From Ruaniaceae bacterium KH17 (GTDB lineage Bacteria; Actinomycetota; Actinomycetes; Actinomycetales; Actinomycetaceae), in the NCBI GenBank assembly GCA_900199505.1, contig FZQV01000002.1, positions 62,001 to 126,000 on the forward strand: DNA of 64,000 bases, in the 5' to 3' direction. Below the pieces are notes generated by a model that saw only the letters and a program-made list of their open reading frames with translations, had not been told where the DNA came from and searched no databases. Positions 45,804-54,918 of this stretch are shown one piece after another; within the stretch, counting starts at the first letter, position 1; the number at the start of each line of letters is the position of its first letter. Position numbers and translations under genes: made by a program.

Positions 45804-46316
45804 ATGCAACTCGTCGTCGCCCAGATCGCCGGAGCCCATGGGCTCAAAGGCCATGTCACGCTGATGCTCCGCACGGATTCGCCGGAGCAGCGCTTCCGCC
45901 CCGGCGTCATCCTCGATACGGACTCCGAGGAGCTCCCCGAGCTCACGATCTCGGACGTCCGCGGCGCGGGCCGCTCTTGGCAGATCGCCTTCGAGGAGAT
46001 CCCCGATCGTACCGCCGCCGAGGCGCTCAAGGGCGTCACGCTGATGATCGAGACGGACGAATGGCAGGACGAAGAGGACTCCTGGTACGACTCCGATCTG
46101 GAAGGGCTCGAGGCCCGGCACGTTGACGGGACTGTCTTGGGGGTCGTCAAAGACGTGGAGCACGGCCCCGCACAGGATCTACTCGTGATCCGCACCGAAA
46201 GCGGCGACGTGCGCGTACCCTTCGTGACCCAACTCGTGCCCGAGGTGAGAGCGGACGCCGTCGTGATCGATCCGCCAGGGGGACTGTTCGATGGGGAGGC
46301 CGACATTGCGAATTGA
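45804..46316 (+). CDS. rimM: 16S rRNA processing / ribosome maturation factor RimM
   Basis: A 170-residue RimM with the N-terminal barrel start VVAQIAGAHGLKGHVTL, the linker EEDSWYDSDLEGLEARHVDG and the PRC-barrel ending VPFVTQLVPEVRADAVVIDPPGGLF. It helps assemble the 30S head domain near bS19. The end overlaps the trmD start region by 11 bp. Confidence 0.95.
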   Translation: MQLVVAQIAGAHGLKGHVTLMLRTDSPEQRFRPGVILDTDSEELPELTISDVRGAGRSWQIAFEEIPDRTAAEALKGVTLMIETDEWQDEEDSWYDSDLEGLEARHVDGTVLGVVKDVEHGPAQDLLVIRTESGDVRVPFVTQLVPEVRADAVVIDPPGGLFDGEADIAN

Positions 46317-47634
46317 CGCCATCACCATCTTTCCCGAGTACCTCGACGCGCTCCGGCTCTCGCTGATCGGTAAGGCACACGATTCCGGCGTGGTGGACCT
46401 GCGGGTCCACGATCTGCGCACCTGGGCCACGGACCGGCACCGCACCGTGGATGACGCCCCGCTTGGGGGCGGCGCCGGCATGGTGATGAAGCCGGACGTC
46501 TGGGGTACGGCACTCGATGAGCTCCTGGCCGACGGCGTTCCCGGCCGAACAATCCTGGCCATCCCGACGCCGTCGGGCCATCCGTTCACGCAGCGCACCG
46601 CCGAGGACCTTGCTTGTGCGGATCGGATCCTGATCGCGTGCGGGCGCTACGAGGGCATCGACGCGCGCGTGGCCGAGTACTACGGCGAGCAGGTCGAAGT
46701 GCTCGAGTACTCGATCGGCGACTACGTGCTCAATGGAGGAGAGGTGGCCGCGCTGGTCCTCACCGAGGCCGTGGTGCGGCTACTGCCGGGCGTGCTCGGA
46801 AACCCGGAGTCGCTCGCCGAGGAATCGCACGGCGCGGACGGCCTGCTCGAGTACCCCGTCTACACGCGCCCGGCCTCCTGGCGTGGGCTCGACGCCCCCG
46901 AGGTGCTGCTCTCCGGCAATCACGCCAAGATTTCCCGCTGGCGCCGCGACCGCGCGCTCGAGCGTACCGCCGCCCGCCGCCCGGACATGCTCGCGCATCA
47001 CACGGGCCTCCATTCGGCGGACGCATTGCCCCTCTCACGCCACGGCTTGGTGCCGGGTCCGGAAGGGGCACGGGACGCCGTCGTCCGGCTGGCCATGCCC
47101 GAGGACGTGCCTGCGCTCGCCGCACTGGCGGCGGAGACCTTCCCGCTCGCCTGCCCGCCGTCGGTGGATGCGGAATCGATCGCCGCGCACATCGCCACGA
47201 ACCTCAGCGAGGAGAGGTTCCTCGCATACGTCACCGATGATCGCTACGTGGTGACCGTGGGCGAGGTGGCCGGTGAGCTGGCTGGATACACGCTGTCGAT
47301 TCTGCCCGGTCCCGACGGCGGCCCCGAGACTCCCGATGAGGCCGCGGCAGTCACGGCGCGGCCGGTGGCGGAGCTGTCAAAGATCTATGCGCGGGAGGCA
47401 CACCACCGCACGGGGATCTCGCGCGTGCTGATGATGGACGCACTTGAGCGGCTGACCGCCGTGCGCTGGAACGGCGAGGCGCTCGCGGGTGTGTGGCTCG
47501 GTACCAACGCGAAGAACGATCGCGCCATTCGCTTCTACAAGAAGTGCGGGTTCACAAAGGCGGGCACGCGGCGGTTCCATTTGGCGGGACGTGTCGAACG
47601 CGACTATGTGTTCTACCGCCCCTACGTGGACTGA
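46306..47634 (+). CDS. trmD: tRNA (guanine37-N1)-methyltransferase TrmD fused to a GNAT acetyltransferase domain
   Basis: TTG 46306 with GGGGAGG 6 nt upstream gives 442 residues beginning MRIDAITIFPEYLD, the usual TrmD start; ATG 46291 lies inside the RBS side and is not used. Residues 1-~240 are SPOUT-fold TrmD with LGGGAGMVMKPD, GRYEGIDARV and the knot SIGDYVLNGGE, then SGNHAKISRWRR. After a linker, residues ~265-442 form a GNAT domain: RLAMPEDVPALAALA, the acetyl-CoA segment HHRTGISRVLMMDALE, and AIRFYKKCGFTKAGTRRFHL. TrmD usually ends at ~240-270. The GNAT substrate is unknown. Confidence 0.93.
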   Translation: MRIDAITIFPEYLDALRLSLIGKAHDSGVVDLRVHDLRTWATDRHRTVDDAPLGGGAGMVMKPDVWGTALDELLADGVPGRTILAIPTPSGHPFTQRTAEDLACADRILIACGRYEGIDARVAEYYGEQVEVLEYSIGDYVLNGGEVAALVLTEAVVRLLPGVLGNPESLAEESHGADGLLEYPVYTRPASWRGLDAPEVLLSGNHAKISRWRRDRALERTAARRPDMLAHHTGLHSADALPLSRHGLVPGPEGARDAVVRLAMPEDVPALAALAAETFPLACPPSVDAESIAAHIATNLSEERFLAYVTDDRYVVTVGEVAGELAGYTLSILPGPDGGPETPDEAAAVTARPVAELSKIYAREAHHRTGISRVLMMDALERLTAVRWNGEALAGVWLGTNAKNDRAIRFYKKCGFTKAGTRRFHLAGRVERDYVFYRPYVD

Positions 47635-47723
47635 AACCCCCGAAATGTGGCAAACTGGATCGCTGGTGCGAGTCGCTCTGCCTCCGGGGAACGGCACGAA
47701 CACACCAACCCACTTAGCGAATA

Positions 47724-47744
47724 GCGGGTGCTTGAGGCGCCCGC
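47724..47744 (+). promoter_or_regulatory. Hairpin in the rplS leader
   Basis: GCGGGTGC and GCGCCCGC close a 7-8 bp stem with a 5-nt loop, about 45 nt before rplS. The leader from 47635 is ~150 nt and could carry autogenous control by bL19; I see no known leader motif that proves it. Confidence 0.4.
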
Positions 47745-47789
47745 ACGAACGCGCGCGTGACCGGGTGGCACGGGCGGAGAAGAGTAGAT

Positions 47790-48134
47790 ATGCAGAAGCT
47801 GGACCAGATCGACGCCAAGTCGCTCCGCGACGACATCCCTGAGTTCCGCGCCGGTGACACCGTCAAGGTGCACGTGAAGGTCGTTGAGGGAACTCGCTCC
47901 CGCATCCAGGTGTTCCAGGGCGTCGTGATCGCCCGCCAGGGTGGCGGCATCGGCGAAACCTTCACGGTCCGCAAGATCTCCTTCGGCGTCGGCGTGGAGC
48001 GTACCTTCCCGGTGCACTCGCCTTCGATCGATCACCTCGAGGTCGTCAGCCGCGGTGACGTGCGCCGCGCCAAGCTGTACTACCTGCGCGAGCTGCGCGG
48101 TAAGGCCGCCAAGATCAAGGAAAAGCGCGACTAA
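47790..48134 (+). CDS. rplS: 50S ribosomal protein bL19
   Basis: A 114-residue bL19: [64 protein letters not shown] and [24 protein letters not shown] 47790 with GGAGA 9 nt upstream. It sits at the 30S-50S interface. The gene lies before lepB as in most actinobacteria. Confidence 0.97.
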   Translation: MQKLDQIDAKSLRDDIPEFRAGDTVKVHVKVVEGTRSRIQVFQGVVIARQGGGIGETFTVRKISFGVGVERTFPVHSPSIDHLEVVSRGDVRRAKLYYLRELRGKAAKIKEKRD

Positions 48135-48166
48135 TCACACTGGCCGGAGCAGTGCTCTGCGTCGTT

Positions 48167-48172
48167 TAGGCT
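48167..48172 (+). promoter_or_regulatory. -10 element for a leaderless lepB transcript
   Basis: TAGGCT ends 6 nt before GTG 48179 (spacer AGGTGG). Confidence 0.6.
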
Positions 48173-48178
48173 AGGTGG

Positions 48179-48898
48179 GTGAGCGAGATGCCCCCCACCT
48201 TCCCCCCAACGGAGCCGCCTCCCCGCCACGCCAAGCCCGAGAAGAAGGGCGCGTGGCTCAGGGAGACGGCTCTTGTTGTTGCGGTGGCGCTGGCGCTTTC
48301 CGTGGTGATCAAGACCTTCTTCGCCCAGGCTTTCTATATTCCTTCCGCGTCCATGGAGAACACCCTCAACGTGGGTGATCGGATCATGGTGAACAAACTC
48401 GCCAGCGACGAGGGTGAGATCCAGCGTGGGGACATCGTGGTGTTCGTGGATCCCGGAGGCTGGCTGACGGAGAAGCCATCAGATCCCGGTCCCGTGCTAA
48501 AAGTCGTCCAGGACGTGCTCTCATTCATCGGGATTCTGCCCTCGAATGCCGGCGAGCACGTCATCAAGCGCGTGATCGGGCTCCCCGGTGACACGGTGGC
48601 GTGTTGTGGTGAGGACGGCCGGATCACGGTCAATGGTGTGGCCATCACGGAGCCATATCTCAAGCCCGGAGTGGTGCCGTCGGAGGAGCCGTTTGAGCAG
48701 GTGGTCCCCGCCGGGCATCTCTGGATGATGGGTGACAACCGTTCGAACTCGCGTGATTCGCGTTCCCACATGGGTGAGCCCGGTGGAGGTTTCGTTCCAT
48801 TCGCCGACGTCGAAGGGCGGGCTTTCGTGGTGACCTGGCCCCTTGACTCGCTGGGCGGGCTGGGCGGTGGCGCAGACGCCTTCGCCGACGTCCCGTGA
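48179..48898 (+). CDS. lepB: Signal peptidase I
   Basis: A 239-residue S26 peptidase. A Pro-rich cytoplasmic start is followed by one membrane helix (TALVVAVALALSVVIKTFF, ~31-49), the nucleophile Ser58 in YIPSASMENTL and the general base Lys130 in HVIKRVIGLPGDTV; box E GDNRSNSRDSR is intact. It cuts signal peptides outside the membrane. ATG 48188 is an alternative start. Overlaps rnhB by 4 bp. Confidence 0.96.
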   Translation: MSEMPPTFPPTEPPPRHAKPEKKGAWLRETALVVAVALALSVVIKTFFAQAFYIPSASMENTLNVGDRIMVNKLASDEGEIQRGDIVVFVDPGGWLTEKPSDPGPVLKVVQDVLSFIGILPSNAGEHVIKRVIGLPGDTVACCGEDGRITVNGVAITEPYLKPGVVPSEEPFEQVVPAGHLWMMGDNRSNSRDSRSHMGEPGGGFVPFADVEGRAFVVTWPLDSLGGLGGGADAFADVP

Positions 48899-49524
48899 TC
48901 ACCCCCACCCGCGAGGCCGAACTCGCGTTGCTTGCCGATTTCCCGATCGTCGTCGGGATCGATGAAGTGGGGCGTGGGGCACTTGCAGGGCCCGTGTGCG
49001 TGGGCGTGGCGACGGTCACCCGGGGCACCGGGGAGTTCCCTGTGGGCTTGCGGGACTCGAAGCTGATGAGCGCTGCCACGCGCGAGGCGATCGTGCCGCA
49101 GGTGCATGGCTGGGTCTCCGCGAGCGCGCTTGGTTCGGCGAGTCCCGCCGAGATCGACGAGCTGGGGATCATCGCCGCACTGCGCCTCGCCGCCACGCGA
49201 GCGATCGCCGAGATCGGTGGCTTGCAGAGCTCGGTCGCGATCCTCGATGGTACCCACAACTGGCTCGCCGAGGACCTGTTCGGTGAGTGTCCCGTGGCCC
49301 GCGTGGACGTGCTTCCGAAGGCCGATGCACGGTGCGCCGTGGTTGCGGCCGCGAGTGTGCTTGCGAAGGTGCACCGCGATCGATACATGTGTGAGCTTCC
49401 GGATCCCGGATACGGATTCGCACAACACAAGGGCTATGGCACCGCCGAGCACGCCGCGGCGATCGTTGCGCTCGGCCCCGACGAACAGCATCGGCGCTCA
49501 TGGAAGCTGCCATCAATGGCATGA
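48895..49524 (+). CDS. rnhB: Ribonuclease HII
   Basis: A 209-residue RNase HII: VVGIDEVGRGALAGPVCVGVA holds the GRG motif and acidic Asp23/Glu24, LRDSKLMSAATRE, VAILDGTHNW (Asp), VDVLPKADARCAVVAAASVLAKVHRD (Asp), and the late GYGFAQHKGYGTAEH. It removes ribonucleotides from DNA. GTG start overlaps the lepB stop. Confidence 0.96.
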   Translation: MITPTREAELALLADFPIVVGIDEVGRGALAGPVCVGVATVTRGTGEFPVGLRDSKLMSAATREAIVPQVHGWVSASALGSASPAEIDELGIIAALRLAATRAIAEIGGLQSSVAILDGTHNWLAEDLFGECPVARVDVLPKADARCAVVAAASVLAKVHRDRYMCELPDPGYGFAQHKGYGTAEHAAAIVALGPDEQHRRSWKLPSMA

Positions 49525-49525
49525 T
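49520..49525 (+). promoter_or_regulatory. -10 element for the DUF2469-ptsHI transcript
   Basis: CATGAT ends 6 nt before GTG 49532 (spacer GGAACC) and overlaps the rnhB stop. Confidence 0.5.
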
Positions 49526-49531
49526 GGAACC

Positions 49532-49831
49532 GTGAGCACTGAGGACCTCGAGAACTACGAGACGAAAGCGGAGCTGGCGCTGTACCGGGAGTATCGGGAC
49601 GTCGTCGGCCTCTTTAGCTACGTGGTGGAGACCGAACGTCGCTTTTACCTGGCCAACCACGTGGATCTGAAGCCACGCAGCGCCGGGGGAGAGGTGTTCT
49701 TTGAGCTGAAGTTGCAGGACGCCTGGGTGTGGGATGTGTACCGCGCCGCGCGTTTCGTGAAGTCCGTGAGCGTGGTGACGTTCAAGGACGTCAACATCGA
49801 AGAGCTGACGAAGACCGAGATCGAACTCTGA
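49532..49831 (+). CDS. DUF2469 conserved actinobacterial protein
   Basis: A 99-residue protein, MSTEDLENYETKAELALYREYRDVVGLFSYVVETERRFYLANHVDL and on to WVWDVYRAARFVKSVSVVTFKDVNIEEL, the highly conserved DUF2469 pattern restricted to actinobacteria, where it follows rnhB. Function unknown. GTG start follows a leaderless promoter; the stop overlaps the ptsH ATG by one base. Confidence 0.93.
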   Translation: MSTEDLENYETKAELALYREYRDVVGLFSYVVETERRFYLANHVDLKPRSAGGEVFFELKLQDAWVWDVYRAARFVKSVSVVTFKDVNIEELTKTEIEL

Positions 49832-50091
49832 TGGAGACGCGGACTGCCGTGGTCGGTTCGGCCGTTGGTCTGCATGCCCGCCCTGCCGCCGTCTTTGTGC
49901 AAGCCGTGGCCGAGTCCGGCGTTCCTGTGACGATCCGCAAACCCGGCGGTGAACCGGTGAACGCCGCCAGCATCCTCATGGTCATGGGGCTCGGTGCCGC
50001 ATGCGGGGACACCGTTGAGATCGCCGTTGATGGATCGCCCGAGATCGCCGATCAGCTCGCCGGAATCGTCGAGAGCAATCTGGATGGCTAG
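49831..50091 (+). CDS. ptsH: PTS phosphocarrier HPr
   Basis: An 86-residue HPr with phospho-acceptor His15 in GLHARPA and a Ser47 in NAASILMVMGLGA at the regulatory position. It passes phosphate from PtsI to sugar EII proteins and possibly to DhaM. Coupled to the DUF2469 gene and overlaps ptsI by 8 bp. Confidence 0.96.
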   Translation: METRTAVVGSAVGLHARPAAVFVQAVAESGVPVTIRKPGGEPVNAASILMVMGLGAACGDTVEIAVDGSPEIADQLAGIVESNLDG

Positions 50092-51748
50092 GACGATCCG
50101 TGGAATCGGCGTCTCCGGCGGCTTCGCCGTGGCGCCCGTGGTGCGCGTTGCCGCGCCGGTCCCGCCTCCCGATAACGAACCGGCCGCGCCAGATGCCGAA
50201 GCGCAAGTTCAGGCGGCATTCGACGCGGTCGCGAGCGAGTTGCAGACACTTGCGCAGCAGGCCGACGGCGATGCTCGGGACGTCCTCTCGGCCACCGCGT
50301 TGATGGCGGGCGATCCGGCGCTCCTGACCGCCACCCAGGACGAACTCGCCAAGGGTAAGGGCCCGGCAACGGCGATCAATGATGCGATCGCGGCGATCGC
50401 GGGACTCTTCGAGGGCATGGGCGAGTACTACGCCGATCGCGCCACCGATATTCGAGGCATCGGCGCGCGCGCCGTGGCCGCCGTGCTCGGCCGCCCCGCG
50501 CCGGGGGTGCCGGTCCTGACGAGGCCCAGCGTCGTCGTCGCGCGTGATCTGACGCCTGCCGAAACGGTGGGGATGGATCTCGTCAATGTAGCGGGAATCG
50601 TGACAATGGCCGGCGGGCGCACGGGTCATACCGCGATCCTCGCCGCCCAGTACGGGATCCCGGCCGTGGTGCAGGCCGGTGAGATCGCGGAAGTTCGGAC
50701 CGGCACGGTCGTGGCCGTCGATGGCACGCGTGGCGAGATTACGGTGGAGCCATCTGAGGAGTTCATCGCGGAGCAGGTGCGGCGGCGAGCCGAACGCCAG
50801 GAACTGATCGATACCGTGGGCGGGCCGGGCGCCACACGATGTGGTCATCGGGTAGCGCTTCTCCTCAACATCGGCGACGCCGCCGATGCGCGGCTGGCGA
50901 AAGACACGGACTGTGAGGGCGTGGGCTTGTTCCGCACCGAGTTCCTCTACCTCACCGCAACGACCGCGCCGAGCGTGGAGAAGCAGGCCGCCGCCTATCG
51001 TGCAGTATTCGAGGCATTCCCGCGGGTGACGATCCGGACGCTCGATGCCGGTGCCGATAAGCCGCTGGCGTTTGCGGATCTTGGACCCGAGGACAATCCC
51101 GCGCTGGGGCGCCGGGGCCTGCGACTCTCGACGGCGCGCCCGGAACTGCTTCGCACACAACTCGCGGCGATCGCGCAGGCGGCAGAAGGCACCGACTGCT
51201 CGGTCCGCGTGATGGCACCCATGGTGGCCACCGCGGACGAGGCGGAGTGGTTCGCCCGCGCCGTTCGCACGGCCGGGCTGGAGACGGCGGGCGTGATGAT
51301 CGAGGTGCCTGCGGCCGCACTTGGTGCCCGCGCGATTCTCGACGAAGTGGACTTCGGCTCACTCGGAACGAACGATCTTGCGCAGTACGTGATGGCGGCG
51401 GATCGTACGCAGGGCGTGCTCTCGGATCTGCTCGATCCGTGGCAACCCGCCGTGCTCGCCTGCGTGGAGCAGGCCTGCGAGGGTGCGCGCGCGGCGGGAA
51501 AGCCGCTCGGCGTGTGCGGTGAGTCCGCTGGCGATCCGGCACTCGCGCTGGTCCTCGTGGGGCTCGGCGTGAGTAGCCTCTCCATGGCGCCGGGCCTCCT
51601 GCCTGCGGTGCGCGCGAGCCTCGCGTTGCACACGCTCGAGCACTGCCAGAAGATGGCCGCCGCGGCCGTCTCGGCGCGCTCGGCGCAGGCCGCTCGTGAG
51701 GCGGTCTTTGCCCTTGCCGCACCTGAACTAGGACTCCTCGCCTCGTAG
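50084..51748 (+). CDS. ptsI: PTS enzyme I (PEP-protein phosphotransferase)
   Basis: A 555-residue enzyme I from ATG 50084. The N-terminal HPr-binding part leads to His182 in GGRTGHTAILA, the phosphorylated residue; the PEP barrel has GVGLFRTEFLYL, NPALGRRGLRLS, EVPAAALGARAIL, FGSLGTNDLAQYVMAADR and the Cys in PLGVCGESAGDP. It draws phosphate from PEP for HPr and thereby for DhaKLM in this window. Confidence 0.96.
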   Translation: MARTIRGIGVSGGFAVAPVVRVAAPVPPPDNEPAAPDAEAQVQAAFDAVASELQTLAQQADGDARDVLSATALMAGDPALLTATQDELAKGKGPATAINDAIAAIAGLFEGMGEYYADRATDIRGIGARAVAAVLGRPAPGVPVLTRPSVVVARDLTPAETVGMDLVNVAGIVTMAGGRTGHTAILAAQYGIPAVVQAGEIAEVRTGTVVAVDGTRGEITVEPSEEFIAEQVRRRAERQELIDTVGGPGATRCGHRVALLLNIGDAADARLAKDTDCEGVGLFRTEFLYLTATTAPSVEKQAAAYRAVFEAFPRVTIRTLDAGADKPLAFADLGPEDNPALGRRGLRLSTARPELLRTQLAAIAQAAEGTDCSVRVMAPMVATADEAEWFARAVRTAGLETAGVMIEVPAAALGARAILDEVDFGSLGTNDLAQYVMAADRTQGVLSDLLDPWQPAVLACVEQACEGARAAGKPLGVCGESAGDPALALVLVGLGVSSLSMAPGLLPAVRASLALHTLEHCQKMAAAAVSARSAQAAREAVFALAAPELGLLAS

Positions 51749-51771
51749 CGGTGAACGGGCTGGTGTAGCTC

Positions 51772-51803
51772 TATCCACACCGCGCGAGGGGACTGTATCC
51801 ACA
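51772..51803 (-). repeat. DnaA-box-pair repeat, copy 2
   Basis: On the minus strand TGTGGATA (51803-51796) and TGTGGATA (51779-51772), 24 bp apart, joined by CAGTCCCCTCGCGCGG, which is identical to copy 3. It lies between ptsI and yraN. Confidence 0.75.
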
Positions 51804-51856
51804 GGCAGTTCATTTCGCGCTTTCGCTCCCATCGCCTCAGCGCTCACGCTGTCGGC

Positions 51857-52231
51857 ATGGGAAACATCGAGACAGGCAGACGCGGCGAGCAGATCGCCGC
51901 CGAATTCTTGCAGGAACAGGGTTTCGAGATTCTGGCGCGCAACGTCCGCTTCCCGGATGGCGAGATCGATATCGTGGCGCGAAACCCTACCGGCCCGTGG
52001 GACACAGGGCCTCCCGAGATCGCGATCGTGGAGGTCAAGACCCGCAGCTCCACGCGATTCGGAACCGGCGCCGAGGCGATCACGCCCGCGAAATATGCCC
52101 GGTTGTATGGGCTTGCGGCGCAGTGGTCGCGCGCCAACCCGGGTACTGGCAGGACGAGGGTCGACGTGATCTCGATTCTCCTTGACGGCTCCTCCTACGA
52201 ACTGGAGCACATCCGTGGGGTGATGCTATGA
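51857..52231 (+). CDS. UPF0102 YraN-family endonuclease-like protein
   Basis: A 124-residue protein: IETGRRGEQIAAEFLQEQGFEILARNVRF, DGEIDIVARNP (Asp) and IAIVEVKTRSS (Glu-x-Lys), a PD-(D/E)xK nuclease core. Role unproven. It starts the conserved yraN-comM-dprA set and overlaps the next gene by 4 bp. Confidence 0.92.
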   Translation: MGNIETGRRGEQIAAEFLQEQGFEILARNVRFPDGEIDIVARNPTGPWDTGPPEIAIVEVKTRSSTRFGTGAEAITPAKYARLYGLAAQWSRANPGTGRTRVDVISILLDGSSYELEHIRGVML

Positions 52232-53742
52232 GCCTCGGGAGAGCCCTCGCCGTCGGGCTGGTAGGGCTCAGTGCGGAGATTGTCGAGGTCGAGGCGCATC
52301 TGGGCAAGGGCGTGCCCGCTCTCTTCCTCGTTGGGCTGCCGGATGCGGCGCTCGGGGAGGCCCGTGAGCGTGTGCGGGGCGCCTTGGAGGCGTGCGGGCT
52401 CGAACTGCCGAAGCAACGGACGGTGGTGAATCTTTCTCCGGCGGACCTCCGCAAGAACGGCTCGGGCTTCGATCTGGCGATCGCCGTGGCGTTGATGTGT
52501 GCAGAGAATGCCGACGGCGCATGGCGGGCTCGGCGGGCCGTGCACATTGGGGAGTTGGGTCTCGACGGGCGAGTGCGACCGGTGCGCGGCGTGCTGCCCA
52601 TGGTGGTTGCCGCCGTGGCCGCAGGACATCGCGACGTGGTGGTCAGCGCCGCGAACGAACGCGAAGCCGCGCTCGTGCCGGGCGCTCACGTGCATGCGAT
52701 CGAGCACCTGAGCGAGATCCTGCGGGTATACGGCGTCGAGGTTGGAGAGGGCATCGAGTGGGAGCCGTTGGCTCTGCCGGACCAGCTTGGGTCCACGGAG
52801 TCCACCGAGGACCTGGCGGACGTGATCGGTCAGCCAGAAGCGCGCCGCGCGCTGGAGGTCGCGGCAGCGGGTGGACACCACCTCCTGATGATGGGGCCGC
52901 CCGGCGCGGGAAAGACGATGCTGGCCCGGCGGCTGCCCACGCTCCTGCCGGACCTGTCCGATCCCGACGCCGTCCAGGTCACCTCGATCCATTCGATCGC
53001 CGGGCGCTTCGCCCCAGATGGCGGTCTGATCCGGCGCCCGCCGTTCGAGGCGCCGCACCACACGGCGTCGCGGGCCGCGATCGTGGGGGGTGGCAGTGGC
53101 GTCCCCATGCCCGGCTCGGTGTCGATCGCGCACCGCGGTGTGCTGTTCCTTGACGAGGCGCCGGAGTTTCCCGCGGCGGTACTGGAGACGCTCCGGCAAC
53201 CACTCGAAGGAGGCGAAATCCATCTGCACCGCGCCACCGCATCGGCGCGCTATCCCGCGCGATTCCAAATGATTCTGGCGGCGAATCCATGCCCATGTGG
53301 GGGTGCGAAGTGCCGCTGTGCGCCGATGGACGTGCGCCGCTACCGCACCAAGTTGTCGGGCCCGCTCGTGGACCGCGTCGATATCCGGATCCACGTGCCG
53401 CGGGTCACGCGAGCCATGCGGGCACTTGATGAGCGGCACGAAGGTTCGATCGCAGTGGCCGCGCGAGTGGCCGAGGCTCGCGCTCGGGCCGCCGCACGTT
53501 TCGCTGAGTTGCCCTGGAGTGTGAACGGTGATGCGCCCGGCTCGTGGTTGCGCCGCGCGCTCGTCGGCGAGGTGCGCGCCCCGCTGGAGCGGGCCGTGGA
53601 CGAGGGGCGGCTCTCGATGCGGGGCGTGGACCGGGTACTCCGCGTGGCCTGGTCGATCGCCGATCTGCGTGGCGATGACGCGCTGACGATCGGCGCGGTG
53701 GGAGAAGCCCTGAGTTTGAGAGGTGGTGAGGGCGATGCCTGA
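52228..53742 (+). CDS. comM: ComM/YifB-family Mg-chelatase-like AAA ATPase
   Basis: A 504-residue protein. The N-terminal Lon-protease-like fold (VEVEAHLGKGVPALFLVGLPDAA) precedes the AAA domain with MGPPGAGKTML (~222), Walker B GVLFLDEAPEF and ILAANPCPCGGAKCRC, and a C-terminal helical lid (SMRGVDRVLRVAWSIADL). ComM is a helicase that extends recombination of incoming DNA during transformation. dprA follows, overlapping by 8 bp. Confidence 0.94.
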   Translation: MSLGRALAVGLVGLSAEIVEVEAHLGKGVPALFLVGLPDAALGEARERVRGALEACGLELPKQRTVVNLSPADLRKNGSGFDLAIAVALMCAENADGAWRARRAVHIGELGLDGRVRPVRGVLPMVVAAVAAGHRDVVVSAANEREAALVPGAHVHAIEHLSEILRVYGVEVGEGIEWEPLALPDQLGSTESTEDLADVIGQPEARRALEVAAAGGHHLLMMGPPGAGKTMLARRLPTLLPDLSDPDAVQVTSIHSIAGRFAPDGGLIRRPPFEAPHHTASRAAIVGGGSGVPMPGSVSIAHRGVLFLDEAPEFPAAVLETLRQPLEGGEIHLHRATASARYPARFQMILAANPCPCGGAKCRCAPMDVRRYRTKLSGPLVDRVDIRIHVPRVTRAMRALDERHEGSIAVAARVAEARARAAARFAELPWSVNGDAPGSWLRRALVGEVRAPLERAVDEGRLSMRGVDRVLRVAWSIADLRGDDALTIGAVGEALSLRGGEGDA

Positions 53743-54853
53743 GGTGACCGACGAACACGTGGCGCGGGCAACCTGGAGCCGGCTCGCCGAACCCGGCGAC
53801 GTGATGACCCAGGTGGTGCTCCGGACCGTCGGTACGGTGGAGTCACTCGAGTGGTTGCGCACGGCCTCGGACGTGCCGCCAGCGCTGATCGAGCGCGTGG
53901 AGCGCTGGCGGCAACGACTGGAACTCGTGGATATCTCTCGTGAGCTCAAGGTGGCGCGGCATGTGGGAGCGCACATCGTGATCCCCGGCGATCCCGAGTG
54001 GCCGACGGCGCTCGATGATCTCGGCGACGAGGCGCCGGTGGCGCTGTGGGTCCGTGGGGAGATCCCGCCGCTGGATCGCGCGGTTGCGCTCGTGGGCGCC
54101 CGGGCAGCCACTCGCTACGGCGAACGTGTGGCGGCGGACTTCGCCGTGGGCTCCATCGATCGCGGGATCGCGGTGGTCTCGGGTGGCGCATACGGCATCG
54201 ACGCCGCCGCGCACCGTGGCGCGCTTTCGGGCGAGTGCGCGGATGGAGCCACTGTGGCGGTACTCGCTGGGGGAGTGGACCGGCTCTATCCCGCCGGTAA
54301 CGAAACGCTCCTGCACCGGATCATCCAGACCGGCGCGGTGATCTCCGAGCTCCCGCCCGCCGCCGCACCCACGCGGCATCGCTTCCTGGCGCGCAATCGA
54401 CTGATCGCGGCGATGGCGAACGCCACCGTCGTGGTCGAGGCGTCCTTCCGCTCGGGTGCCCGCTCAACGGCGAACCATGCCAGCCGCCTGCTTCGACCTG
54501 TCGGGGCGGTCCCGGGTCCGGTGACCTCGGCGCAATCGGCCGGCTGCCACGCCATGATGCGTGAGGGCCAGGCGACCCCGGTCACGACTCCCGATGAGCT
54601 GGCCGAGCTCATCGATTCGGCTGGTGCCACGCCGATCGCCGAGCCGCTGGTCGCGAGTGGCCCGCTCGACGATCTACCCGAGGATCAGGCGCGCGTCTTC
54701 GATGCGCTGCCCGCACGGGCCGCGGCGACGATTCCCTCGATCGCCTCGGCAGCGGGGCTCACCGAATCCGAGGTGCGCGGGGCGCTCGGGCTCCTGGAGC
54801 TAGCCGGAAAGGTGCGGCGCTCGGAACACCGTTGGGGGAGAGTCCGCCCGTGA
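53735..54853 (+). CDS. dprA: DNA-processing protein DprA
   Basis: A 372-residue DprA. The Rossmann-like core has VALVGARAATRYGERVAADFA, VVSGGAYGIDAAAHRGAL (~148), VLAGGVDRLYPAGNETL, SELPPAAAPTRHRFLARNRLIA and an SGARSTANHASR segment; a winged-helix DML1-like end follows (GLTESEVRGALGLLELAGKVRR). It loads RecA on single-stranded DNA taken up. ATG 53735 is chosen over an in-frame start four codons earlier. Confidence 0.94.
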   Translation: MPEVTDEHVARATWSRLAEPGDVMTQVVLRTVGTVESLEWLRTASDVPPALIERVERWRQRLELVDISRELKVARHVGAHIVIPGDPEWPTALDDLGDEAPVALWVRGEIPPLDRAVALVGARAATRYGERVAADFAVGSIDRGIAVVSGGAYGIDAAAHRGALSGECADGATVAVLAGGVDRLYPAGNETLLHRIIQTGAVISELPPAAAPTRHRFLARNRLIAAMANATVVVEASFRSGARSTANHASRLLRPVGAVPGPVTSAQSAGCHAMMREGQATPVTTPDELAELIDSAGATPIAEPLVASGPLDDLPEDQARVFDALPARAAATIPSIASAAGLTESEVRGALGLLELAGKVRRSEHRWGRVRP

Positions 54854-54918
54854 TGAAATTGGCGTGAACTGGGCGGTATTGGCGCCTTCGTGTGGGTGAG
54901 ACGTGAGAACCTGAAGGC

